64,000 bases of DNA from Luzula sylvatica. Taxonomy: Eukaryota > Streptophyta > Magnoliopsida > Poales > Juncaceae. Position numbers and translations under genes: made by a program. The stretch lies in assembly GCA_946800325.1 (NCBI GenBank), contig OX326958.1, positions 19,676,414 to 19,740,413 on the forward strand, in the 5' to 3' direction. The notes under the pieces are model-generated. The model was not told the origin of the DNA, did no database searches, and saw nothing but the letters and a program-made list of their open reading frames with translations. Positions 1 to 11,599 of the stretch are shown here, in pieces. Positions within the stretch are counted from its first letter, which is position 1; every line of letters begins with the position of its first letter.

Positions 1-1183
1 TTATACAATTCATTTTCAAATATATTACAATTATACCATTATACAATTCACTAGAAAAAACTTCCTGTAACACATTTATGAAAACATATCCTTCAACCAT
101 TTCATGAAGCAATCAACTTACTTAAATTTTCTCTCAAAGTATAATATCCCATTCGTACTTTAACCCCCAGCTTAGGCTTTTCGTCGAGCACCATGACTAC
201 GGTCTATAAGAAGTGAAGGCAGTAGAAAACTGTTGGCACCGATCACATCCTTCGGGGAATTCATTCGAACAATCTCCTCCTGATCTGTACCGGTATCTAT
301 ACAGGTACTTCATTCGAACAACCTTCTCCAAATTGTCAGTTTTAGTTGATTTTATCAACTAATTAAATAGATAAGCATACAAATTGTACATAGCTTCATG
401 TAGAAAATCATTCAAAAACAAAAACCTGAATTGTCATGAAAATTGAACTTATAAAATGTATCCTATGAGCCCTAATTCAGAACAAACCCTGGAATTGTGC
501 ATGACATTAAACCCAATTCCTAATCAACCCCAATTTAAGTATAATGAATCATATTAATCGTTAACTAGTTCCAAATAACGACATATTAATTCCTAAATAC
601 ATGAAATGAACTCTAAATACAGTTGTTGAATCCCAAATAGCCCAAAATCAGTCAATTTTAGTTGCTATCGCAATAAAACAAATTTATTTCACAATTTTCG
701 TAGAAAAAATGAGGAATCACACCTGGATGGGACAAAAAGAGAGATGAGAACCCTAAATTTCTCCGGCATTCGCGTAAGAGGAAGAGATGTCTTGGACAGT
801 CCAGAGAGAGAGATGAGACGGCTCCTTGTTTATCAAAAGAGAGAGAGAGAGCTCCTCCCACAGTCGATCTCTATAGGAGACTGAATCGTTGAAGAGACAT
901 TTCAGGAGACTCGATCGAACAAGGGCGTTGAGATCTATGGCGAGCTATCGCTTGAGGAGAAGAAGTGACATGCGAGAGGGAGAAGGCAGAAAAGTAGGGA
1001 AAGGCTTGAGCCGTGCAGTCTCTTCACTCTTGGTTCGGGCAACATATTATTTTTCTGGGCAGCGTTTGCTTCTATTAAATCTGGTTCATTCATCTTAGAT
1101 GGATCAACGGTCAAGATTTGGACTCCAAATAAGTACTCCATATAAGAACTCCATGGAACCAGCCCCTATATATATATATATAT
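1..1183. other. AT-rich non-coding flank
   Basis: No convincing protein-coding gene is visible. The short open frames here are not supported by any recognisable motif. The stretch holds GA-rich tracts around 780-860 and a minus-strand leader-like segment described separately, and ends in a short TA repeat at 1168-1183 into which a MITE has inserted. Confidence 0.5.
723..1000 (-). other. Possible 5' non-coding exon of a minus-strand gene
   Basis: Read on the minus strand this stretch is CT-rich, as plant 5' leaders often are. It ends at 723 in CCAG followed by GTGTGA, a plausible splice donor, and T-rich sequence follows. No start codon with a long frame is seen, so any coding part would lie left of the window. 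Composition and one donor site are the only support; it could equally be transposon debris. Confidence 0.25.
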
Positions 1184-1422
1184 GGGAGTTCTATCATACA
1201 CCCTTTCAAAAGAGTACTTTGGGTATTTAGAAGGGCGTATCATATATTTTTCTTTTTATAGATATTTTTTCTTTCACGAACAATTCAAATTTCTTATTTA
1301 GCATATCATTTATTAATAAATACACTTGAAAAATTATTTTAAATACTCATTAATTAATAATTACACAAAATACCATTGAAAATTAGTGTATCATAAGCAA
1401 AATGGTGTATGGTAGAACTCCC

Positions 1423-1423
<1 letters not shown>
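1184..1423. mobile_element. MITE with TIR GGGAGTTCTATCATACACC
   Basis: A 240-bp AT-rich element without coding capacity. It opens with GGGAGTTCTATCATACACC and closes with GGTGTATGGTAGAACTCCC, a terminal inverted repeat of about 19 bp with one mismatch. It sits in a TA-rich stretch, so its target duplication cannot be defined here. A second member with the same TIR lies at 60003-60261 and has a clear 9-bp duplication, which points to a Mutator-type (MULE-derived) MITE. Confidence 0.85.

Positions 1424-1424
<1 letters not shown>

Positions 1425-1483
<59 letters not shown>
1425..1483. repeat. (TA)n microsatellite
   Basis: An almost pure TA tract of about 57 bp between the MITE at 1184-1423 and the left LTR of element A. 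It supplied the TATAT target site used by element A. Confidence 0.9.
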
Positions 1484-1485
<2 letters not shown>

Positions 1486-2580
1486 AAGGAAATACAGTTT
1501 TGGATCAACGCTAAAATGGTACGTAGTACAAACGAACGTACACGTTCGTGAGCATACGAAACAGATTAGTAAAACTGGTATAACGTTCAGTAGGAAACTC
1601 CGATTTGAATGGTTCAAATTGGGTTAGTTAGATAATGAGATTATCTAGAACTTGCATGTTGTAATATATTTCATTTGAGCGAAGTATCAGTGTCGTTCTA
1701 ATGGAATACCGAAAGGGTACGACAGTTTGACATACAGTCAGTAAAACAACCGTAACTTTCGGGTCCGAACTCCAATTGGGCTGGGCCAAATTGGGTTGGA
1801 AAGATAATAAGATTATCTACAACTTTCGTAAATGTTCAAAGTCGGTTGGAATGATTTAATATTTTCGTTCTGACAGAATACTGAAAGGGTGTATGCAGTT
1901 TTCTGTTTGAAAAGGTGTATAGAAGATATACATACCTTTTGGCCCATCCTTATCCTATGGAGTATATATAGGATGTTTCTCTCTCTCTCTCTCTCATCAG
2001 GCTAATTAGATTAGTTCAACCAGAAAATTAATGGAGTTAATTCAGAATTAATCCTGAAATTAAGAGACTCTAATCACTTGATGAAAGAGTGCGAAGAGAT
2101 TGAGAGAGAAAGAGAAAAGAGGAGAAAAGAGTTTTCTCCGTCTAGAGAATCGAAACGCAATCATGCAAGTTCGCCGGTGCATCGTCTAGGCAGGTGCATC
2201 CGCGACCGGGGTGCTACGACTCACGGTGGATACGGGTAGAGGAGCGACACATGTGGCTCTTCGTTGTCATCAAACCGGAGAAGTAATCGAGTAACGGGCT
2301 GTGGAAGCATGCGGGCATGGAACGCACGAAGACAACCCGAGGCGTGTCGAAACGGTGGGAGACGTGCGGTATGGGACGTACGGGCTAGTCACCAACGTGA
2401 CACCGAAAGAAGAGAAGGATGAGAGCGATCAACCCGTCGTGCATGATCAATTTCACGCTGGTAATCGTCTATCTTTCTTTGCATCGTACCCTCGAAGTCA
2501 TGGCGTGATCTTGGATTTAGGGAACCGGACCGGACATTCATATCCGCTGTGCGGGCCCGGGGTCGGGCGAATTCCCAACA
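1484..2580 (+). repeat. Left (5') LTR of element A
   Basis: 1097 bp, TG...CA. It pairs with 8813-9903 with scattered substitutions, by eye a few percent. A TATATATA box at 1963-1970 is followed by a CT run at 1977-1996, the likely promoter and start of R. The 3' part, after about 2160, is GC-richer with several CpG sites. Related LTRs are at 18447-19280 (B) and, inverted, at 22093-23025 (C). Confidence 0.93.
1963..1996 (+). promoter_or_regulatory. TATA box and CT-rich initiator region of LTR A
   Basis: GTATATATAGGATG followed at once by a run of CT dinucleotides. The same arrangement recurs in the right LTR of A (near 9291), in LTR B (TATAAATA at 18898-18905) and in LTR D (TATATATAT at 23265), which supports a promoter role. 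The start of transcription is inferred, not shown. Confidence 0.6.
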
Positions 2581-2581
2581 G

Positions 2582-2593
2582 TGGTATCAGAGC
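2582..2593 (+). other. Primer binding site of element A
   Basis: TGGTATCAGAGC, one base after the left LTR, is the complement of the 3' end of plant initiator methionine tRNA and the common primer site of plant copia elements. The same site follows LTR B (19282) and LTR D (23678). Confidence 0.92.
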
Positions 2594-2841
2594 GATCGCC
2601 ATCGATTCGAGGGTCGAATCATAGTCGTATATTAGATATACGCACGGGTTATCAAAGTTCGTACCCGTTTGCATGATGTTACATATATATAATGTCAAAT
2701 TCCATTAAAATCACAAGTGAAATTCTCTAAAGATCGATTAAAAGTTGATTGAGAGAATCTAGGAATGATCGTGAAAAGGTTTCATGATTGATCGTTTTGG
2801 AAACGAGCGAAAACAGGCTGAACAGCGCAAAAATCGCATAG

Positions 2842-3377
2842 TCCGTTATAACGGACTGGTTTGTCCGTTGTAACGGACACTGTACAGGATACAGGAAATT
2901 AGGAATTTCTGCGAAAATCACATATTCCGTTGTAACGGACTTGGAGTCCGTTGTAACGGACCCTGTATATGATGCGGGGATGTGAGGAGGACTGTGAAAA
3001 ATTGCATATTCCGTTGTAACGGACTTGGAGTCCGTTGTAACGGACCTTGTATATGATACGAGGATGCGGGGATGCCTAGGGTGTCTCTTGGAGTCCGTTG
3101 TAACGGACATGTTCCGTTGTAACGGAAGTTTTTGCAGTTGGTTCGTTGTAACGGACTGTATGTTGCGTTATAACGGACTGGTCCCTGGAAATTTGGACAA
3201 TGATTTGCAGAAAATAGCGTTGTAACGGACCTAGGTTGCGTTGTAACGGACATGTTTCTGGCAATTTTGGCCAAACTCCGGAATAAATAGCGTTGTAACG
3301 GACTGGAGTTCCGTTGTAACGGAGGGCTAAGAAAATTGGAGGTCCGGTTTAACGGACTATGGTGCGTTACAACGGAC
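2842..3377. repeat. Array of TCCGTTGTAACGGA palindromes (leader of A)
   Basis: About 16 copies of a 14-bp near-palindrome, mostly TCCGTTGTAACGGA. Variants include the perfect palindrome TCCGTTATAACGGA and forms starting TGCGTT or AGCGTT. Most copies come in pairs 9-15 bp apart, and the pairs recur about every 75-90 bp in the first half. Several copies are followed by a phrase close to TTTCTGGAAATTTGG. The open frames across the array (repeating SVTT or PLQRT) are a by-product of the repeat. Confidence 0.93.
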
Positions 3378-3673
3378 TGGTTTCTGGTTGCTGATTTTGT
3401 TTTCGTGATAACTTTGGCTACAAAACTTGGAAATTTGAGTTCTTTATATCGATTTGATCGGCATCAATCATACTAGCATATAATTAGATAATTATTTAGA
3501 ATAATTAGACTCCCAAATAAAATCATATGCATATTGAAAATCTTGTGATAGTGATATAATATGATTATGTCACGAATTTAGAAACATGCAATGGCATGAT
3601 CCCTCATAATATTTAAGTCATGGAAATGACTTCCATATTCACAACCACTATGATCGGTACTACGGCTCACATG

Positions 3674-3850
3674 GGTTAAGGCCAAAGCCGACATGGGTTA
3701 TTGTAGTCATCGACGGGGTGGCAAGCGTTAAATAGGGACTGATAAGGGTTAAGGCCAAAGCCGACTTATTAGTAGTTTATTTGAACGATACGTTGAGTAT
3801 GGTTGTGACTTAACCGTTCAAGCCAGTAAGGGTTAAGGCCAAAGCCGACT
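3674..3850 (+). repeat. Three direct copies of GGTTAAGGCCAAAGCCGAC
   Basis: The 19-bp phrase occurs near 3676, 3748 and 3832 in the leader of A, with a shortened form near 4010. The matching place in B (20480-20810) has the altered phrase CAGGCTAAAGTCG. The core GGCNAAAGNC may form a small imperfect hairpin. No function is known to me. Confidence 0.75.
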
Positions 3851-4179
3851 TGATTGGAAGTTCGGGGCATAGATAGGATGCACACACGGAACTGGGATTG
3901 TATGTGATACGATCCATCACCGAAATCCTAAAAAGGTTCAAGAGTCGCATTGGATGCGATTGGATATAATCCTACCTAAATAGCGAGATCCCACCCGTCT
4001 GCCAAAGCAACTTGTGGGAGGATCGTGATATATGGGTCTTGGGTGTTATTGACTTGGAGTCCCGTTTCGGTATGAGGGTTATCGATTCGATAAAATAACG
4101 CTATCATATAATTATCATATAAGTATATAGATTAAGTACGCACGGTTAGGAGTTAATCTTCATCATCCGTTTAGAATTA

Positions 4180-4480
4180 TGTTTTCTAGCAACACCAATG
4201 ATATCGATGAGATCGATATGATAGATAGCTTGTGGGCCATAATTGCCATGATTAACCTTGATGGTCAAAGAATGGTTCTTAGACTTAAAGGGACGTGTTG
4301 GACACAAATATGGCAGATTCGGGGCTCGAGGCTTTGGCTTTAGAGAAAGCCGGGTTCGATGAACTTTAAGAAGGAATCGAATGATATTACGTTCCTTGTG
4401 GTGGCATGTATAGATGCATATTCTCAAAATTGTTTTGAGAATTCGGGTGTATATGAAAGTAAAACACAACGCTCATGAAA
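4180..4480 (+). pseudogene. Degenerate copia gag remnant in A
   Basis: Frame-broken translation still aligns with the gag of element D, most clearly at the D phrase DDSNDVTCLMLATM, which reads KKESNDITFLVVACID here. At least one frameshift (near 4365) and several stops are present. B keeps a slightly better copy at 20974-21234. It cannot make a working capsid protein. Confidence 0.7.
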
Positions 4481-4679
4481 TAGTATCAAGAGCTAGAGCG
4501 CGTTGAATGATTCAATGCGGCTCATAGAGTAGGTTAATTTTGAGATGCCTTATGGGTCTTGGATTAACACTCGTGTGTTGATGGTGCGAGATTTGATCTT
4601 CGTGACCGAATATCATATGCATTCGATAGATAAGTCGATTCCGGAGTTGCATGAGATGTGATGTAAATTTGAATAGGAG

Positions 4680-5460
4680 ATGCTTGGAGCATCCGAGGAA
4701 TCCAATGCATTCAGATGCGTGGATGTCCTTGTAATTCAAAGGCAGGATCGAAAGAAATATAGGTCTAAGGGTATTTTGGGAAAATGTTTTCCAAACAGAA
4801 AGTTCGGACAAAGAGTGGTCCAAACTAATGATTCAAAGAATGGTGAAATCCGAGGAGGATTAAACCAAGAGGTTGATTGCTTCTTTTGGCATTGCCGTCT
4901 TGGCCATATAAACGAGATTTGCGTATCTAGATTCTATATGATGGATTGCTAGAATCATTCGAATTAGATTCGATTGATTAATGCGATACTTATTTATTAG
5001 GCAAGACGACAAAGGGCATCATTCTCCAAAGGTTGGAGAAAGATCCAACGAATTATTGGAAATTACATTTAGATGTAATGTTCCGATAAGTTCCGAGGCA
5101 AGAGGAGGCTATCGGTATTTTGTTACGTTTATGGACGGTTAAAGTAGATATGAAAATATTTATTTAATGCGTGCCGAAATAGAGACTTTTGAAAGGTTCA
5201 AAGAGTTTCAAAAACGAAATACAAAATCAACTAAGCAAGAAAATCAAATCTTTTCGATAGGATCTAGAAGGCGAGTATTTGAGCTAAACCTTTCGATAGG
5301 ATCGAAGAGGCGATATTTGAGTTATGAATATTGATGATCATTTATGATTGTGGAATCGTTTCACGATTGCCTTTATTCGGAACATTGAGATGTGTCCGAA
5401 AAGAGGAAATGAACGCATGTTGGGCATGGTTTGATAAATGATAAGTCAATAGGATCTCAC
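4680..5460 (+). pseudogene. GAG-pre-integrase and integrase remnant in A
   Basis: A short frame at 4680-4952 ends with FWHCRLGHINE, the histidine/cysteine-type pre-integrase motif of copia integrases and nearly identical to D (SWHCRLGHINE). Downstream, RGGYRYFVTF, ETFERFKEF and GEYLSYE can be recovered in changing frames and match the D integrase core. The catalytic region is interrupted by stops and internal losses, so no enzyme can be made. Confidence 0.75.
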
Positions 5461-6700
5461 AAAAATGTTTTGGGGATACGCGCTTGAGACACCGGCACTA
5501 ATGAATGGTTGCATATAAGATATGGACCATAAACCTTCTAATCGGTACAAAAGACACCATATGAGATATGGATCGGAATGGTTCCGAAGTGGTCATTTGT
5601 ACAGATTTGAGGATGTGGGTATATTTCGAAATTTGTTTCGGTTAAACTCAATCCCAAATCTGAAAATTGTTCGTTTATCCTTAAGGAAACTAAAGGGTAT
5701 TCATTCTAACGTCCCGACGAAAATGAGATTTTCGTGGCTCGAAGAGATGCCTTCTTGGAGGAGGACTAGATGCGCACAAGTTTGGAACTTGGTGCCATTT
5801 ATCTCTATGCGGGCTAGTGGGAGTAGAACAAATCTCGAAAGAGTTCGAGATCTGAAAATGAACATTGTACTGATGAAAGTTGACATGGCTTTATCAAGAG
5901 TTGATGAACGCAAGTCGAACACACAAAGGAATTTTTCGTAGATCAAGTAGGCTATATCATAAGCCGGTAAATACGAATTTATCGTGGCTAATGATGATAG
6001 ATCGAAATCATATGATGATTCGATATCCTACACGGATGCTATGTAAAATGATTCCACATGACATGGTGTCATGAAATCTGAGATTCGATCCATGTAAATT
6101 ATCAAATTCAGCACTTGATTTCATCACTTTCTGGGTTAGACCCGTGAAATGTGAGTGGATTTTTCAAGACGAAGAACCGACATGGATAGGAATACACATA
6201 TATGTAAAGCGAGGCTTTTTGCGAAGAGTTTCATGCAATTCATAGTCGGACTATGAAGAAACATTTTCGCATGTTGCCATGCTTTCACATTCTCGAAATT
6301 CTGCTTGTCATGGTCGCGTATTATGACTATGTGATGTGACAAAATGGATGTCAAAACCGAATTTCTTAACATAAATTTTATGAAAGGATGTGTATTTGAC
6401 ACAACCTTACGGTTTTGTCGATTCATAAGAACCGGGGATAAGATATGCACGCTTTAACGATCCATATGATGGATTAGAAAAATCTTCTCGGAATTGGAAT
6501 ATTCGTTTTGACGAAGTTATAAACTGTTATAAAATTGTCGAAACAAATGGAAACTTTGTGTACACATGAAGGTTAGTGGGAGCTGCATTATATTTCTTAT
6601 AACGACAAAGGATTTAGACGAGACTGCTTATGAATTAAGCGTGAAGATCTATAGAATAGATCTAAGAAGTTCCTCGTTCTATGTTATAGCACATATATCG
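5461..6700 (+). pseudogene. Integrase C-terminal and reverse transcriptase remnant in A
   Basis: 5466-5510 reads FWGYALETPA, matching FWGFALQTAT of D. The stretch 5522-5941 is open (MDHKPSNRYKRHHMRYGSEW...) but is a scrambled relative of the D segment around NRVPSKSVEKTPYELWHG rather than a new gene. Around 6490 NWNIRFDEV matches AWNIRFDEV of the D reverse transcriptase. B carries the same altered sequence at 46690-47900, including many of the same changes. Confidence 0.65.
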
Positions 6701-7039
6701 ACGTATTGTTGAAAATGGTTTTCAACATGTAAACTCCTTGGAGGAGTTAAATCGAAATGTCGAATGGCAGAAATTTTCAACGGCTCGATGTGAGACATCA
6801 AGCAGCGCGAAAAGTAGTAATATGATGCCTTACATTTGATGTTAGGATCTATTATATATGTCATGATATGTATGTGGCTATCTGTCATACAAATAAAGCG
6901 TCTAGTTCACCGTCAATACTATTCATGGGAATCACATGAGTTTGAATGTAATTCGATTACATGAGACTAACTCTTGTGAATGTATAATGGTTATACAAAT
7001 ATATACATAACGGTTATGTATATTTAAACCCATCGGGAT

Positions 7040-7620
7040 TTGTATTGATAGAGGTGAAGTTTATCCTTGAATACTTTGCGAAAGAATTCAGGATTTTTTT
7101 ATCTATAATGGTGTGGAGGACGTGTTGGTTATAAAGAATTATAGCAACAACAGTTTCCAAAGATTAAGCACGTCTAAATATGTAGCACGACTTTCGATCA
7201 CAAAGTGTGTACATGTTTTGCTTAAATAAAAACACAGTTATGTGGAAAGGTTCCACAAGACCAATAGTTTATGATTCTATTTACGGAGGCGAGTATATTG
7301 CGGTTATCAATCGCAAAAGGAAGTGGTATGGATCAAGGATACATGACCAAACTCTAGTAGTCACATGTTATCAGATTTATGGTTGTTTATTGCGTGAGAC
7401 GCAATAGTACAAGCCAAACATGCCGAGGTCACAACCACTTCTAGCCAATACTTAGAAAATTTCATTTGATCCATGAAATTTTGTGAAAATATGTGATCGT
7501 AGGTATTGGAAATGTTCCAATCCTGATGATGATTAACACTAGCGGGAACGTGCGGACCTGTTTACAAAACCGCTCTCTCTAGTCGCGCGTGACTGTCATG
7601 CGATGACTATGGGTATGAAG
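7040..7620 (+). pseudogene. RNase H and C-terminal pol remnant in A
   Basis: Fragments GGEYIAV (inside a short frame at 7207-7407) and LFTKPLSL (about 7560-7583) correspond to EAEYIAA and DPFTKPLSR at the end of copia pol. The rest is frameshifted. The sequence after it, to 8812, is a non-coding 3' tail that also resembles the tail of D, for example the phrases near 8490-8515 and 34500-34525. Confidence 0.6.
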
Positions 7621-8812
7621 ATACCTAGAGGAGGAAGAAGAGATTAGAGTGTAGTTATCTATTACGATAGTCCTCGCAGGTTATGGGTATGGAGATACCC
7701 ATAGGTAAACGTTGTATCACCCAAATACTTAGTCCATATGAATACATCCCTTTTAAAATTAATATGCATTCACCTTATATGAAAACTGTGTGCGGGTTGT
7801 GTAATATGATTATTACATGAACCCTGATTTGAGCTTGTGTGGACGCCGGCATAATTGATGATTATGTGCAGCAAAACCGTCACACTTAAAGTGTCATTTC
7901 TAAACATCCCTAGTCGCGGATCAGTTTGCTTAAGAGAGAAGCATTTCTATTATCAGATAATAGACTGGACGTGTACACTAGTACGTTTGCCGAGGAGATG
8001 ATTATGTTTTGCTAATCATGGGACAAGGTGCTTGTCGAATCGGGAACGTAGATATATGTTAGGTTACATGTATTGGATATGACCAAACCCGCGAGACCAT
8101 GACATGATTTAGTCATTATAGATGGACTTGCGACGGATGGGGTTTTAGGTTCTTCACACTTGAGGGGACCATTGATTGCGTTACGTGCGTAACACAATGC
8201 TTTGATCTGATCTTACGCTCACCGTAACAGGGAGTTAAAAGGGTCATCATTGGGTATTGTCCGAAACACGGAATTCAATGTGAGTCTCCAAGATAGGAAT
8301 TGTTTATTCCGAAAGTAAGAGATATCTCTTAGGCCGCTCGATGAATTGATTAACGAAATCTCTGGCCAGAGTCAATGATATTAAAAGTTAATATCGATTG
8401 TAATTTGTTAACTCAATTCGGAATCGAGAAATAAGTATAGTTAATCAAGACATAAGGATGACTACCACCATGCCTTTTGATTAACGGATATCGCAAACAA
8501 GAGAACTAATAACCGCTATTCGAGATAGGCACAATGATCACAATCATTTTTCGTTTTAACATGGGTAGCCATGATGGAGTGACTAGATCCCGCTCATGGG
8601 CTTGTAGTGCCATGGAAACGGCCTACTGCCATCGTTAAACGAACCTACACGGTCACACAATGAGTCGTACTATGTCGGGCTTGATTGCAAGTTTTTGCAC
8701 ATGGGATGTGCATGGCTTTAGCGTATATGATACGCGGGCTAGATTCTCTGATATAGTGTATATGTGATATACATGTGTACCTTTTAGGTAGATCTGAAAC
8801 TGAGTGGGAGAC
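7621..8812 (+). other. Non-coding 3' tail of element A with polypurine tract
   Basis: About 1.2 kb between the last pol trace and the right LTR, without a supported gene. Phrases such as the one near 8503 (CAAGAGAACTAATAAC) recur in the D tail near 34513, so the tail is an ancestral part of both families. TGAGTGGGAGAC at 8801-8812, directly before the LTR, is the likely plus-strand primer tract. Confidence 0.65.
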
Positions 8813-9903
8813 TGAAGGAAATACAGTTTTAGATCAACGCTAAAATGGTACGTAGGACAAACGAACGTACGCGTTCGTGGGCATACGAAACAGATTAGTA
8901 CAACTGGTATAACTTTCAGTAGGAAACTCCGATTTGAATGGTTCAAATTGTGTTAGTTAGATAATGAGATTATCTAGAACGTTCATGTTGTAATATAGTT
9001 CATTGGAGCGAAGTATCAGTGTCGTTCGAATGGAATACCGAAAGGGTGCCACAGTTTGACATACAGTCAGTAAAACAGCCGTAACTTTCGGGTCCGAACT
9101 CCAATTGGGCTGGGACAAATTGGGTTACAAAGACAATAAGATGATCTACAACTTTCGTAAATGTTCAAAGTCGGTTGGAACGATTTAATATTTTCTTTCT
9201 GACAGAATACTGAAAGGGTGTATGCAGTTTTCTGTTTGAAAATGTGTATAGAAGATATACATACCTTTTGGCCCATCCTTATCCTATGGAGTATATATAT
9301 GATGTTTCTCTCTCTCTCATCAGGCTAATTAGATTAGTTCAACCAGAAAATTAATGGAGTTAATTCAGAATTAATCCAGAAATTAAGAGACTCTAATCAC
9401 TTGATGAAAGAGTGCGAAGAGATTGAGAGAGAAAGAGAAAAGAGGAGAAAAGAGTTTTCTCCGTCTAGAGAATCGAAACGCAATCATGCAAGTTCGCCGG
9501 TGCATCGTCTAGGCAGGTGCATCCGCGACCGAGGTGCTACGACTCACGGTGGATACGGGTAGAGGAGCGACACATGTGGCTCTTCGTTGTGATCAAACCG
9601 GAGAAGTAATCGAGTAACGGGCTGTGGAAGCATGCGGGCATGGAACGCACGAAGACAACCCGAGGCGTGTCGAAACGGTGGGAGACGTGCGGTATGGGAC
9701 GTACGGGCTAGTCACCAACGTGACACCGAAAGAAGAGAAGGATGAGAGCGATCAACCCGTCGTGCGTGATCAATTTCACGCTGGTAATCGTCTATCTTTC
9801 TTTGCATCGTACCCTCGAAGTCATGGCGTGATCTTGGATTTAGGGAACCGGACCGGACCTTCATATCCGCTGCGCGGGCCCGGGGTCGGGCGAATTCCCA
9901 ACA
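8813..9903 (+). repeat. Right (3') LTR of element A
   Basis: 1091 bp, TG...ACA, the partner of 1484-2580. It ends at 9903 and is followed by TATAT, completing the 5-bp target duplication, then by a CATA microsatellite. Confidence 0.93.
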
Positions 9904-9908
9904 TATAT

Positions 9909-9925
9909 ATACATACATACATACA

Positions 9926-9954
<29 letters not shown>
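9909..9954. repeat. (CATA)n microsatellite
   Basis: About eleven CATA units directly after the right LTR of A. They make spurious open frames on both strands that run into the LTR. Confidence 0.9.
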
Positions 9955-9956
<2 letters not shown>

Positions 9957-11345
9957 TAATAATTTTTTAATGTTAGATCAACTATATTGAATCATTTATT
10001 TTTTAAAATTAAGTTACCTTATCAAACGGAAAATGACGAGTTTTATTTATGAAATAGTAATAAAATAATATATAATATTATAAATTATACATCATATATT
10101 AATTGTAATTTTGGAGATATTTAAAATCCGTCAAATACGTATGCTAAATTTTGTCTTTATTTTTACATTCATGTTAGTATGGTCCATACATAACATTTTT
10201 TCGAATTTTAATTAATACATAATATATGTAAGAAAGTACAATGCAAAATAATACCTAACTGGGAGAATACTCTCGCTACGCGACGAGTATGTTAATTATT
10301 GTTTTCATTGTTATACAAATTATACATTTGTATGATAATGGTAATAATATCATTTTAAAATAAAATCATTTGAACTCATTTATTTATGATTATTCATATG
10401 TCTTACAATTATTTTACATTATGATAACAAAAAATCATATTTATTTAATCAAGTTATAACACTTATATTAGTGTAATTATATTATGAGAAACAATACAAG
10501 TTTACGAAACATCACATAAAATGTTATATCTTTGTTCAAAATATTTCATACAATATCAATATAAAAATAATGAATCATACCACATAGTTAGTAACACATC
10601 ACTAATTACATAGTACAAATATTTTTTTGTTGATTTAAAATGTAATGAAAAATATAAATAATATCAATCTTAATAGTGGAAGTATTTTAACAAATAATAT
10701 CAAAATCTAATTTAGAATAAACACAAATACAAATTATTTTATATCATATGATTTTTAACATTATTATTTGATAGGTGATTATAAGTTTAATACGTTATTT
10801 GGATGGATAAACTATTTTTTTTAGTTCTATTTGTTTTTAAATTTTTGAATATTAAAATTTTCTTGGTTAAAAACACAAATATAATCTATTTAGTATTATA
10901 TGGGATTCTTATGGTTACAATTTTTTTTTGAAAATGAATAATAATACTTATAATTCTATTATGTAAATAAAATATTTAAAAAATTCTATTATGTGAAAAT
11001 GTATTTTTTTCGCATTGTATTTTCTTACATAAGATCTTTACGAATTCAAATTATGTTAAACGGTATGTATGAACTATGTTAATATGAATGCCAAAATAAA
11101 TAGTAAATTAAAATGAATATATTTGATGAATTTTTAAAATTAAATTTTAAAAAACAATACTAATATTTGTTGTATGTTTTTTTCTTATTGCATATTAAGT
11201 TATTAGTATTTCATATATAAATTTTTCTTCTTCCATTGAATTCACATTTGATCATGTAATTTTATGTGGAATATTAAACAATTGAGTAGACTTAGTATAA
11301 TGTGAACTAATTAGCAAATTCTAATAGTCCCCATCATTAGTCCCC
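9955..11345. other. AT-rich intergenic DNA
   Basis: No coding sequence is recognised. It is strongly AT-rich with many short homopolymer runs. One GC-richer hairpin-like spot (CTCGCTACGCGACGAG, near 10273-10288) stands out but lacks the CTRR end needed to call a Helitron terminus. Confidence 0.6.
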
Positions 11346-11599
11346 ATAATTATAATCATACAAGCCGGAGTATATCATTTTTCTTAAAATAATCATAATT
11401 ATTATAATATTTATTAATTATACTAATGAAGGGTTATGATTTAATCTGTAGAAAAAAAGAGCGAAAACTTTTTGGTGCATGGAAGAAAAAATCTTGTATT
11501 AGTTTTGAGTTTTCAACGGAAGTTCCAACAGAAACCGAGTTTCACCTACGGGTTTCTCAAAAAAAAAAAAAACAGAAACAAAGTTTTTATATTTAATAT

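Larger units (their letters stand above)
1484..9903 (+). mobile_element. Ty1/copia-like LTR retrotransposon A, non-autonomous
   Basis: A complete 8.4-kb LTR element flanked by the 5-bp duplication TATAT (1479-1483 and 9904-9908). Both LTRs start TGAAGGAAATACAG and end CCCAACA. An initiator-Met type primer site follows the left LTR and a purine-rich tract precedes the right one. Inside, weak stretches in copia order can be recognised (gag, GAG-pre-integrase, integrase, reverse transcriptase, RNase H), but all are broken by stops and frameshifts. Element B shares many of the same lesions, so the template was probably already non-coding and was moved by proteins supplied in trans. Its long leader holds the palindrome array at 2842-3377. 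Confidence 0.9.

Noticed and set aside
658..1141. Short open frames on both strands
   Set aside because: No conserved motif; GA-rich leader-like composition explains them.
2727..3274. Several overlapping open frames with repeated SVTT, PLQRT or RYN peptides
   Set aside because: They are the translation of the palindrome array in different frames; no start context or domain supports a protein.
2842..3377. CRISPR-like array of regularly spaced repeats
   Set aside because: The repeats are 14-bp dyads in an LTR element leader of a plant genome, with related spacers and irregular pair spacing; no cas genes.
5522..5941. 139-codon frame in A as a possible new small gene
   Set aside because: It is collinear with degenerate integrase sequence, and the B copy (46701-46973) is frame-broken.
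9712..9954. Minus-strand frame beginning MYVCMYVCMYVC
   Set aside because: Translation of the CATA microsatellite running into the LTR.
10265..10295. GC-richer hairpin CTCGCTACGCGACGAG as a Helitron end
   Set aside because: No CTRR terminus follows on either strand at the right distance.
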